A stretch of 18,509 nt of DNA from positions 1 through 18,509 of the forward strand of contig CALEYZ010000013.1 in assembly GCA_937928195.1 (NCBI GenBank), written 5' to 3'. The stretch's first letter is position 1, and each line of letters begins with the position of its first letter. The notes under the pieces were generated by a model. It worked only from the letters and a program-made list of their open reading frames with translations. It was not told the DNA's origin and did no database searches. The position numbers and the translations under genes are program-made. Shown one piece after another: positions 1 through 5,984 of the stretch. This stretch comes from an uncultured Limnohabitans sp. (GTDB lineage Bacteria; Pseudomonadota; Gammaproteobacteria; Burkholderiales; Burkholderiaceae_C).

Positions 1-55
1 TATGCACCGGATTGCAAATCCGTGTAGGTCGGTTCGACTCCGGCCCGCGCCTCCA
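1..55 (+). tRNA. tRNA-Cys (GCA), 5' part cut off by window edge
   Basis: The visible part holds an anticodon stem-loop with loop TTGCAAA (anticodon GCA, cysteine), a short variable region, a T arm with GGTTCGACTCC, an acceptor 3' strand ending CGCGCC, discriminator T and an encoded CCA at 53-55. The U73 discriminator is typical of bacterial tRNA-Cys. The D arm and the 5' acceptor strand lie outside the window. The 3' ends of tRNA genes are common integration sites for tyrosine integrases, which fits the integrase-like remnant downstream. Confidence 0.93.
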
Positions 56-61
56 TTTAAG

Positions 62-97
62 AAATGCAACTGTCTTACAACAGTTGCATTTTTTATT
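62..97 (+). terminator. Rho-independent terminator after tRNA-Cys
   Basis: A perfect 12-bp stem (62-73 with 80-91) has a 6-nt loop, CTTACA, and is followed by a run of T interrupted by a single A. It lies 6 nt after the tRNA CCA end, so it very probably ends the tRNA transcript. Its core, GCAACTGT/ACAGTTGC, also supplies two of the many TGCA words of this region. Confidence 0.88.
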
Positions 98-410
98 TGC
101 AACACACTTTTGCACACTCGCTACACACTTTGCACCGCGTAAAACATATGCGGCACGTTGTTTAACTTGCAAACACGTTGTGCACGTTGCACGCAGTTTG
201 CAACACCGTGTGCAAATGCTGTGAAACAAACGCAATTAACGTATCCATTTGCACGCAGTCTGCAAATCACAACTGCAATTGCATCTGCACAACGCAAAAT
301 TGTTGCAATTGCAGACTACTTACAACAGCCAGCACAAGAAACATTGCATTATTTGCGTGACGGAGAAGTTGTTTTATACAAACGTGCACGCAGTCGCGTG
401 TGGCAATGCA
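65..410. repeat. TGCA-dense stretch with TGCACGCAGT direct repeats
   Basis: By direct reading, the palindromic word TGCA occurs 20 times between 65 and 410, where roughly 1.4 would be expected by chance, usually as TTGCA or TGCAA. A longer word, TGCACGCAGT, starts at 188, 250 and 385; the first two copies continue as YTGCAA. The stretch is also poorer in G+C than the flanking genes. It coincides with the space between tRNA-Cys and panE and with the integrase-like remnant. Biased codon use (GCA, CAA, TTG) of a foreign gene explains part of it, but the density continues upstream of the probable start of that gene. Confidence 0.7.
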
Positions 411-496
411 GATACAGACTGTTTAACGGTACGTGGGTATGTCAATTTTTCGGGCGAAAGTCTTTAGCGCAGTTGTTGCAAAAGGGCTTTGCCTGA
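221..496 (+). pseudogene. Probable N-terminal remnant of a tyrosine-type integrase
   Basis: The frame stays open from 158 to the TGA at 494. A GTG at 221 gives a 91-residue product; no in-frame ATG exists. The stretch TLHYLRDGEVVLYKRARSR, followed by VWQCRYRLFNGTW, resembles the N-terminal arm/SAM-like region of phage-type tyrosine integrases of Betaproteobacteria, which are about 400 residues long. The catalytic core with its R-H-R-Y residues is absent. The similarity fades near FFGRKS, where the frame enters the 3' end of the opposite-strand panE-like gene at 464, so the last 10 or so residues are just antisense panE. The position just after tRNA-Cys and the low-GC, TGCA-rich composition suggest a decayed integrated element. 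Family recognition is from memory of the motif; a small unrelated ORF remains possible. Confidence 0.5.
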
Positions 497-1498
497 GATC
501 CCCCGAAGTCTTCCTTGCTCGGCCTCTTGAATCAGTTTCACCATGTGGGCGTTCAGTGGCGCTTGGATGCCGCATGAGTGGGCCAGTTCGACCACTGCGC
601 CATTGAGTTCATTCACTTCGGTGGGACGCTTGAGCTGCAGATCTTCCCACATCGACGACCTGGCTTGCTCGTCAATTTTGAGCATGTTGGCTGCCAGTCT
701 TTTAAAGACGACATCGGGCAAACGCAAAACGCTGGGAAGCCATGAAGGTGAGACCTTGGAAATTTTGGCAGGCTGGATGTTGGCTTTTTTCAAGACTTGC
801 AAAGTTTCGCCAATCAGCAGCGCCAAGCATTGACGATAGGCACGTTGCGACAGCTCCTGCTTCAACGGAAGGTCAGACAATGCATTGACGGCATTGTTCA
901 AATTCAAAATCAATTTGCCCCATTGCACTTGTTGAAAGTGGGTGTGGCACTGAAGAGGCAAACCGGCAGTTTCGAAAGTCGGCAGCAAAGGCAACAAGGC
1001 CGGATGGCTTTCTGTGCAAAGCTGCCCCTCTGTGCCGCAATGCAAATGGCCTTTGGGCAATGTCACGACATTGAAAGGCACCATGCCTGCGATGACATTC
1101 AGATGAGGCAGCAAGCGTGCCAGCAGTTCAGCATTGCCAATGCCATTTTGAAAACTGATCACCAATGCCTTGGGTTTTGCATGCAATGCAAGCAATTGCG
1201 CTGCTTCACGTGTGTCACGGCTTTTGACCGTGACCAAAACGACATCTGCCATTTGCAACACGTGCGGATCGATGGAAAATTGAATGTTGGCAGGTGGAAC
1301 ACATACCCGTCTGTGATTCAAGTCGGTGAGTGTGTAGCCATGAGACTTGACGATGTCACGAGCCTTGGCGCGTCCTAGAAGGGTGACATGCGCACCGACG
1401 TTGATCAAACACCCACCGATGTAACCGCCAATGGAGCCTGCACCCAACACAACAATGTGCGGTGTGACATGGCTGGACGCCTGTTTTGAAGTGTTCAT
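464..1498 (-). CDS. panE: 2-dehydropantoate 2-reductase (ketopantoate reductase)
   Basis: This 344-residue protein should reduce ketopantoate to pantoate with NADPH in the pantothenate/CoA pathway, in the cytoplasm. An N-terminal Rossmann fold is shown by VVLGAGSIGGYIGG with the dinucleotide motif GAGSIG at residues 19-24. FQNGIGN matches the conserved substrate/cofactor asparagine segment. WGKLILNLNNAVNAL holds the catalytic lysine and following asparagines, and SSMWEDLQLKRPTEVNELNG is the typical C-terminal signature. Length is slightly above the usual 290-330. The ATG at 1498 begins about 13 residues before the Rossmann strand, which is acceptable. A TATGAT-like -10 can be read upstream on the minus strand (complement of 1540-1545) without a good -35. 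The family also contains paralogues acting on other 2-oxo acids, so the exact substrate is inferred. The gene is divergent from the hydrolase gene at 1638, and its last codons border the integrase remnant. Confidence 0.9.
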   Translation of the reverse strand: MNTSKQASSHVTPHIVVLGAGSIGGYIGGCLINVGAHVTLLGRAKARDIVKSHGYTLTDLNHRRVCVPPANIQFSIDPHVLQMADVVLVTVKSRDTREAAQLLALHAKPKALVISFQNGIGNAELLARLLPHLNVIAGMVPFNVVTLPKGHLHCGTEGQLCTESHPALLPLLPTFETAGLPLQCHTHFQQVQWGKLILNLNNAVNALSDLPLKQELSQRAYRQCLALLIGETLQVLKKANIQPAKISKVSPSWLPSVLRLPDVVFKRLAANMLKIDEQARSSMWEDLQLKRPTEVNELNGAVVELAHSCGIQAPLNAHMVKLIQEAEQGRLRGISGKALLQQLR

Positions 1499-1559
1499 AG
1501 ATCAGATGCCAGAGCGAAGGGGTGGTCAATGTGCCTTGCATCATAAACACTGCACCGTC

Positions 1560-1579
1560 GCCATCTCTTGAAAGATGGC
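1560..1579. repeat. Inverted repeat in divergent promoter region
   Basis: GCCATCT (1560-1566) and AGATGGC (1573-1579) form a perfect 7-bp inverted repeat around CTTGAA. It lies between the divergent panE and YghX-like genes, with no T-run after it, so an operator or 5'-UTR hairpin is more likely than a terminator. No regulator can be named. Confidence 0.4.
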
Positions 1580-1608
1580 TTGATCAGCAAGTTTTCAGCG
1601 CTTGAATT
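1580..1608 (+). promoter_or_regulatory. Candidate sigma-70 promoter of the YghX-like gene
   Basis: TTGATC (1580-1585) is separated by 17 nt from TTGAAT (1603-1608), each matching its consensus at 4 of 6 positions. It ends about 30 nt before the ATG at 1638. It begins directly at the end of the inverted repeat 1560-1579, so a protein bound there could control it. Confidence 0.35.
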
Positions 1609-1637
1609 AACATGCTGCCAAAGAAAAGGACAGGCCG

Positions 1638-2528
1638 ATGACATCACGATCTCACGCTGAAATTGATTCACGCATTTACGCACTCTATGACGAGTACTGC
1701 CATGGCGCCATGGACCGCCGTGAATTTCTGGCCAAGGCCAGTGCCATTGCGGTAGGGGGCATGGCCATGGCACAAGCGCTGTTTCCCAGATATGTCAACG
1801 CGCAAACCATCTCATTCACTGATGCACGCATCAAGGCCAGCTATGTCAAATATGCCTCACCCGGGGGCACATCGGGTGAAATGCGGGGCTACTTGGTTCA
1901 ACCCACACTTCCTGCGCTCACTCAATTTCCGGCTGTTTTGGTCATTCATGAAAACCGTGGTCTGAACCCCTACATTGAAGATGTGGCGCGGCGGTTGGCG
2001 GCAGCTGGATTCTTGGCATTGGCGCCTGATGGTCTCTATCCGGTGGGGGGGTACCCAGGCAATGACGATGAAGGCAAACTGCTTCAAGACAAACTGAACC
2101 CTTTGCAACTCCAAACCGACATGCTCAACAGCGCTGTGTTTCTCAAAAACCATGCACTGTCGAACGGCAAGTTGGGCGTGACCGGTTTTTGCTGGGGCGG
2201 CGGCATGACCAGTGACATTGCGGCAGCACTGGGTGATGGCGTCAAGGCTGGCGCACCTTATTACGGCATTGCCCCGGCTGCAGAGAAAGTGAAAAAAATC
2301 AAAGCCGAATTGGTCTTGCATTTTGCGGACAATGATCCGAGGGTCAATGCCAGCTGGCCTGCCTATGAAGCCAACCTGAAAGCACAAGGTGCGACGTATC
2401 AGTCGTTCCAATATCCGGGGACACAACACGGCTTTCATAACAATTCCACACCGCGGTTTCAACAAGCTGCTGCAGACCTGTCTTGGGCGCGCACCTTGGC
2501 GCTGTTCGAGCGAACCTTGAAGACTTGA
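1638..2528 (+). CDS. YghX-like dienelactone hydrolase family protein with Tat-type signal
   Basis: An alpha/beta hydrolase of 296 residues. MDRREFLAKAS (25-35), followed by a hydrophobic segment to about 49 and VNAQ, looks like a twin-arginine signal, so the enzyme is probably exported. The catalytic triad is visible: nucleophile Cys185 in GFCWGGG, Asp231 or Asp233 in ADNDPRV, and His264 in TQHGFHN; Glu105 in HENRG matches the residue that primes the cysteine in dienelactone hydrolases. The segment HENRGLNPYIEDVARR, GGYPGNDD and the 20-odd residues before the RR pair resemble E. coli YghX, which is known only by family. The natural substrate is unknown; hydrolysis of a lactone or ester is inferred. 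AAAGGA at 1625-1630 is a good ribosome binding site for this ATG. The gene follows a candidate promoter and is not tightly linked to the next gene (87 nt). Confidence 0.88.
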   Translation: MTSRSHAEIDSRIYALYDEYCHGAMDRREFLAKASAIAVGGMAMAQALFPRYVNAQTISFTDARIKASYVKYASPGGTSGEMRGYLVQPTLPALTQFPAVLVIHENRGLNPYIEDVARRLAAAGFLALAPDGLYPVGGYPGNDDEGKLLQDKLNPLQLQTDMLNSAVFLKNHALSNGKLGVTGFCWGGGMTSDIAAALGDGVKAGAPYYGIAPAAEKVKKIKAELVLHFADNDPRVNASWPAYEANLKAQGATYQSFQYPGTQHGFHNNSTPRFQQAAADLSWARTLALFERTLKT

Positions 2529-2558
2529 TCCTGTGAAATTTCTTCAATCAATTGTGGC

Positions 2559-2576
2559 CAAGCCAAGCTTGGCTTG
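2559..2576. repeat. Perfect 18-bp palindrome
   Basis: CAAGCCAAGCTTGGCTTG is identical to its reverse complement over 18 bases. It sits 30 nt after the YghX-like stop and 39 nt before the VOC gene start. It could fold as a 7-bp stem with an AGCT loop, but no T-run follows directly, so an operator or a weak, non-canonical terminator are the options. Confidence 0.5.
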
Positions 2577-2615
2577 AGGCAGAATGTTATTTTTATTGAC
2601 TCATTTCGGAACATC

Positions 2616-3029
2616 ATGCAACCCTTTCACCTTGCCTTCCCTGTCACTTCCTTGGCCACTGCCCGTTCTTTCTACGGCGACTTGTTGGGTTGCCCAGAAG
2701 GTCGTTCCAGTGATGAGTGGGTTGATTTCAATTTCTACGGCCATCAAATCGTGGCCCACTTGTCACCTGATGAAGCCGGTCACCACAACACCAGCGCTGT
2801 CGATGGTCACAATGTGCCAGTGCGTCATTTTGGCCTTGTGATGGAGATGGGCCAATGGGAAGCCTTGGCCGATAAAGTGACAAAAGCCGGTGTCAAATTT
2901 GTGATCGAGCCGCACATTCGTTTCAAAGGCCAAGTCGGCGAACAAGCCACCATGTTTTTCTTGGACCCCTGTGGCAATGCGGTTGAATTCAAAGCCTTTG
3001 CAAACCCAGACCGCTTGTTTGCCAAATAA
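2616..3029 (+). CDS. VOC (glyoxalase/dioxygenase fold) family protein
   Basis: A 137-residue protein with two beta-alpha-beta-beta-beta halves, the usual length for a single VOC unit. FHLAFPV at 4-10, ARSFYGDLLGC at 16-26, RHFGLVM at 70-76 and FFLDPCGNAVEFKAF at 114-128 are the recurring family elements. His5, His71 and Glu124 are likely metal ligands in the standard VOC pattern. The family covers lyases, dioxygenases, epimerases and resistance proteins, so the reaction is not assignable. The ATG at 2616 was preferred over further-upstream alternative codons because the domain begins at once and GGA lies 5 nt before it. A strong terminator follows, located inside the end of the convergent gene. 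Confidence 0.85.
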   Translation: MQPFHLAFPVTSLATARSFYGDLLGCPEGRSSDEWVDFNFYGHQIVAHLSPDEAGHHNTSAVDGHNVPVRHFGLVMEMGQWEALADKVTKAGVKFVIEPHIRFKGQVGEQATMFFLDPCGNAVEFKAFANPDRLFAK

Positions 3030-3052
3030 TTGAATTGAGAAGTCGCCAGACT

Positions 3053-4102
3053 TCAAACTGACAACGACTGCATCACCTTGGCGATGCAGTCGTTTGTTTT
3101 TGCGGCGTCAATCCAGCGCATCACGCCCACCAACTCTCGTTGCGGATCGATCCAGGTGATGGACGAGCCTGCGCCAATGGCAAACCACGAAGTGTGCGGT
3201 GCATCCTTGAACAATCGGCCGTCATGGTTCAGCCAAATGAGATAGCCATAGTAGGGCGCCACATCGCAAGCTTGTTGCATCATGCGCAACCACTGATGGG
3301 ACAAGACTTGTTGACCTTGGTACAGACCATTGCCCATCAGCATCAGTCCAATTTTGGCCTGGTCCATGGCTGAAATCGACACGCCGCCGCCCCAGTGGCT
3401 GCCGCCAGGGACCGACATCATTTTTTGCCCATTGACCAGCGTCCAGCCTTGTTCGTAGCCTTGCCACTGAAAAGAGTCGGTGCACCCCACAGGCTGGCGA
3501 ATGGCTTCTTCAAAGACTTCTGGCAATGGCCGTTGAAACAGATGCAACAGTGCCAAAGACAGTTGATTGATGCGCACGTCGTTGTACTCAAAACGAGAGC
3601 CAGGTTCACCCAAGGGCCTGGCGTCGCCTTTTTTGCCACCCGATTCGCCTGTTTGATAGGCCAACCAACGGTAGCGGTCCACTTGCTCGGGGATGCCCAG
3701 GCAGGTGCCTTCCCATTCGCTGGTTTGTTGCAACAAATGATGCCAAGTGATGCGCGACAAACGTTCACCTTCAAAGCCAATGCCAGGACACTTGCGCACC
3801 ACGGGTTCATGCACATCGGTCAGCAACCCTCGGTCAAAGGCAATACCGGCCAACAGCGCCAAATAAGTTTTGGCCACGCTGAAAGTCAGGTCCGCTTTGT
3901 GTACTTCACCCCATTGGGCCAGCTGGTGATGTTTGTGAAAAATCACGCCAGACACCGGGCCTCGACCATGCACCGGCCCATACAAACGGTTGTAAGGGGG
4001 AGGGTCCACCTCATGAATACCCCAGGGCGGCGATGTGTCACGCGACCAGGGCGTTTCGCACGACTGAATGAATTCAATGGCAGATTGAAGAGAGGTATTC
4101 AT
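3053..4102 (-). CDS. Serine hydrolase, class C beta-lactamase fold
   Basis: A 349-residue protein with the three motifs of penicillin-binding-like hydrolases: S75-V-A-K78 (nucleophile and general base, in TFSVAKTYLALL), Y173-N in RFEYND, and an H/KTG-equivalent at FAIGAGSS (307-314). HHLLQQTSEWEG (121-132) is typical of the esterase/beta-lactamase-related proteins. No signal peptide is evident, which argues for a cytoplasmic esterase or amidase rather than a periplasmic beta-lactamase; the substrate is unknown. The ATG at 4102 has no clear ribosome binding site. It lies 24 nt after the DUF4337 stop on the same strand, so it is probably the last gene of the operon that starts with the YbaK-like gene. 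Confidence 0.85.
   Translation of the reverse strand: MNTSLQSAIEFIQSCETPWSRDTSPPWGIHEVDPPPYNRLYGPVHGRGPVSGVIFHKHHQLAQWGEVHKADLTFSVAKTYLALLAGIAFDRGLLTDVHEPVVRKCPGIGFEGERLSRITWHHLLQQTSEWEGTCLGIPEQVDRYRWLAYQTGESGGKKGDARPLGEPGSRFEYNDVRINQLSLALLHLFQRPLPEVFEEAIRQPVGCTDSFQWQGYEQGWTLVNGQKMMSVPGGSHWGGGVSISAMDQAKIGLMLMGNGLYQGQQVLSHQWLRMMQQACDVAPYYGYLIWLNHDGRLFKDAPHTSWFAIGAGSSITWIDPQRELVGVMRWIDAAKTNDCIAKVMQSLSV
3063..3101 (+). terminator. Rho-independent terminator inside the convergent gene's 3' end
   Basis: AACGACTGCATC (3063-3074) pairs perfectly with GATGCAGTCGTT (3083-3094) across an 8-nt loop, followed by TGTTTTT. On the plus strand this is a good terminator for the VOC gene. On the minus strand the same bases encode the last dozen or so residues of the serine hydrolase, ending VMQSLSV, and no U-run follows there. 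Confidence 0.75.
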
Positions 4103-4126
4103 GGTGACGATGACGAAACACGATCA

Positions 4127-4708
4127 TTAAAAAAGCAAAAAGTAGCCGTTGAGGGTGCTGACAAAACCAAGTGCCCCCAAGATGCTGCCGGCCCAGTACA
4201 GAGCAGGAACTGACGCCACAATGGACACCGAGAGCAACACAATGGCAATTTGCAACATGCCCTCGGCGTAATCAAACCATGGGTCTTGCCGCATGGCGTG
4301 ATCACGCGCTGCCTCGTGCTCTTTGGCACGTACCATGAGCTCTTTCTTACCTTCTTTGGTTTCAGGTTCAGACTCATAGCGCTCGGCTGTTTTTTTGTAA
4401 TCCTCAATTTTCTTTTCAAACATCGCCTTGGCATTGGCATTCATCTGGGGTTCCCGCGCCAGTTGCAATTCCAAATCTGTTGCGGCCAGTTTGTAAGTGG
4501 TTTGTCGAATGTTTTTGGCCTGGTAAAACGCATAGGCATTGGCCGCCAAGATGTTCTCTTGAGTGGCTTCTTTCATGGCATTAGAGCCGCCCAAGCTGGC
4601 AATGGCCAAAACCATGGCCAAGATGGAAATGGTCAGCGCCGATCGATTCTGTTTGTTATCACCGTGACTCGACTGTTCGATCAGCTCTGCGGTTTCTTGG
4701 GCTTCCAT
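4127..4708 (-). CDS. DUF4337-type membrane protein
   Basis: A 193-residue protein with an N-terminal transmembrane segment (about 24-41), a long charged helical middle (about 45-140, rich in Lys/Glu, likely coiled coil or helical hairpin), and two C-terminal transmembrane segments (about 150-167 and 171-191). Layout and the motifs KEATQENIL, YQAKNIRQT and DPWFDYAEG fit the DUF4337 family, whose function is unknown. The ATG at 4708 is chosen over in-frame codons further upstream because AGGAGACACC stands just before it. It lies between the YbaK-like gene (34 nt before) and the serine hydrolase (24 nt after), all minus strand. Confidence 0.8.
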   Translation of the reverse strand: MEAQETAELIEQSSHGDNKQNRSALTISILAMVLAIASLGGSNAMKEATQENILAANAYAFYQAKNIRQTTYKLAATDLELQLAREPQMNANAKAMFEKKIEDYKKTAERYESEPETKEGKKELMVRAKEHEAARDHAMRQDPWFDYAEGMLQIAIVLLSVSIVASVPALYWAGSILGALGFVSTLNGYFLLF

Positions 4709-4742
4709 GGTGTCTCCTGTTGATTTGAAAAGAATGTGGCAA

Positions 4743-5210
4743 TTAAACGGGGTTTTGGCATACGTCGACCCATTGGCCACAGGTGATGCTGAGCATCAAT
4801 TCAGGACTGATGCGGACGGCACTGTTCACAGAACCAGCCGCAGGTATGACCTCGTCGTAGACCTTCAACGAGACGTCCAAATACACAGGCAGAGGCGATG
4901 CCAAACCAAAGGGACAGACGCCCCCCACAGGGTGACCTGTCAGCGCAACGACTTCCTCCAGGCCCAGCATCTTGCCTTTGCCAAAAGCATCTTTGAATTT
5001 TTTGTTGTCGATACGGGCATCGCCTTTGGCCACGACCAAAACCACCCGCTCATCGCTGAGTCTGAAAGACAGGGTTTTGGCAATGCGTCCAGGCTCTACA
5101 CCGTGGGCTTCGGCGGCCAGCGCCACTGTGGCCGTGCTGACATCCAGTTCGATGATGGGGACATTGAGCTGGTGGTGCTGGAAAAAATCGCGAACAGATT
5201 GAAGGCTCAT
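4743..5210 (-). CDS. YbaK/EbsC-type aminoacyl-tRNA deacylase
   Basis: A 155-residue single-domain protein of the YbaK/ProRS-INS superfamily, whose members hydrolyse wrongly charged tRNAs in trans (for example Cys- or Ala-tRNA-Pro). GRIAKTLSFR carries the invariant lysine (Lys45), VVAKGDARIDNKK (60-71) and the loop GHPVGGVCPFG (92-102) are the family hallmarks of the active-site pocket. Which misacylated tRNA it clears cannot be read from the sequence. The ATG at 5210 is taken rather than a TTG four codons upstream. It is the first gene of a minus-strand set with the DUF4337 protein and the serine hydrolase, and is divergent from the flavin reductase at 5304. Confidence 0.87.
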   Translation of the reverse strand: MSLQSVRDFFQHHQLNVPIIELDVSTATVALAAEAHGVEPGRIAKTLSFRLSDERVVLVVAKGDARIDNKKFKDAFGKGKMLGLEEVVALTGHPVGGVCPFGLASPLPVYLDVSLKVYDEVIPAAGSVNSAVRISPELMLSITCGQWVDVCQNPV

Positions 5211-5303
5211 GACGAAATTCAAATTAAAAGGCAGAATCAGGCCTGAAGATATCAGACTGTGGCCTTGTCGTTGCAGATTTCATGGACTTAGATTTTTTTC
5301 AGC

Positions 5304-5984
5304 ATGTACTACGAACCTGGCGTTACACCACATGGCTTACCCTACGACCCTTTCAAGTCTTGCGTGATTCCACGCCCCATTGGATGGATTTCTACAATCG
5401 ACAGGGAAGGGCGCCACAACTTGGCACCCTACAGTCAATTTCAAAACGTCACATTCAATCCGCCCATCGTGATGTTTTCGGCCAATCAAACCACCACAGG
5501 CAGTCGCAAAGACTCGGTGCGCAATGCAGAAGACACCGGTGAGTTTGTTTGGAACATGGCCACCTACGATTTGCGCAACGCGGTCAACTTGACAGCTGAA
5601 GAGTTGCCGCATGGTGTGGACGAATTTGAACACGCCGGGCTTCAAAAATTGCCTTCCAACAAAGTCAAGCCCATGCGTGTGGCCGGCTCTCCCATCCAGT
5701 TCGAATGCGTGTACCTGAATACCTTGCGCTTTCCAGGTGAGCCACCTTTTGGCACGGCGGATGTGGTGTTTGGCCGCGTGGTCGCCATTCACATTGACGA
5801 TCAAGTGATTGATGGCAAGGGCATGCTGGACATTCTCAAAATCAAACCATTGGCTCGCATGGGCTATTACGACTACACCTATGTCGACAACAAGTTCGAG
5901 ATGGTGATTGGTGGCAATAACACTGCCTTGTTGGCAGGCTTAGAGGGCTCTCCCGACAAAGCCAAATCGGCCACGCGTTCATGA
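5304..5984 (+). CDS. Flavin reductase family protein (FMN-binding split barrel)
   Basis: A 226-residue flavoprotein of the DIM6/NTAB-like family. Typical elements are SCVIPRPIGWISTID (19-33), NLAPYSQFQNVTFNPPIVMFSA (39-60), where the backbone binds FMN, then FVWNMATYDLRNAVN with the conserved asparagines, and a late GMLDILKIKPLARMGYYDY segment. Family members reduce FMN for a partner monooxygenase or bind FMN in other redox roles; no partner monooxygenase is present here. The ATG at 5304 lacks a clear ribosome binding site. Its stop overlaps the next start (ATGA at 5981-5984), so it is translated together with the MFS gene. Confidence 0.87.
   Translation: MYYEPGVTPHGLPYDPFKSCVIPRPIGWISTIDREGRHNLAPYSQFQNVTFNPPIVMFSANQTTTGSRKDSVRNAEDTGEFVWNMATYDLRNAVNLTAEELPHGVDEFEHAGLQKLPSNKVKPMRVAGSPIQFECVYLNTLRFPGEPPFGTADVVFGRVVAIHIDDQVIDGKGMLDILKIKPLARMGYYDYTYVDNKFEMVIGGNNTALLAGLEGSPDKAKSATRS

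Noticed and set aside
65..410. CRISPR array or tandem repeat reading of the TGCA-rich stretch
   Set aside because: Repeat units are short and spaced irregularly (62 and 135 nt), with no regular repeat-spacer pattern.
2574..2615. Upstream start for the VOC protein
   Set aside because: It would add 14 non-conserved residues and overlap the palindrome; the ATG at 2616 has a usable GGA and begins at the domain edge.
3053..4102. Antibiotic-resistance beta-lactamase
   Set aside because: The SxxK fold is present, but there is no signal peptide and the overall sequence fits the broad esterase-like serine hydrolases; resistance cannot be claimed.
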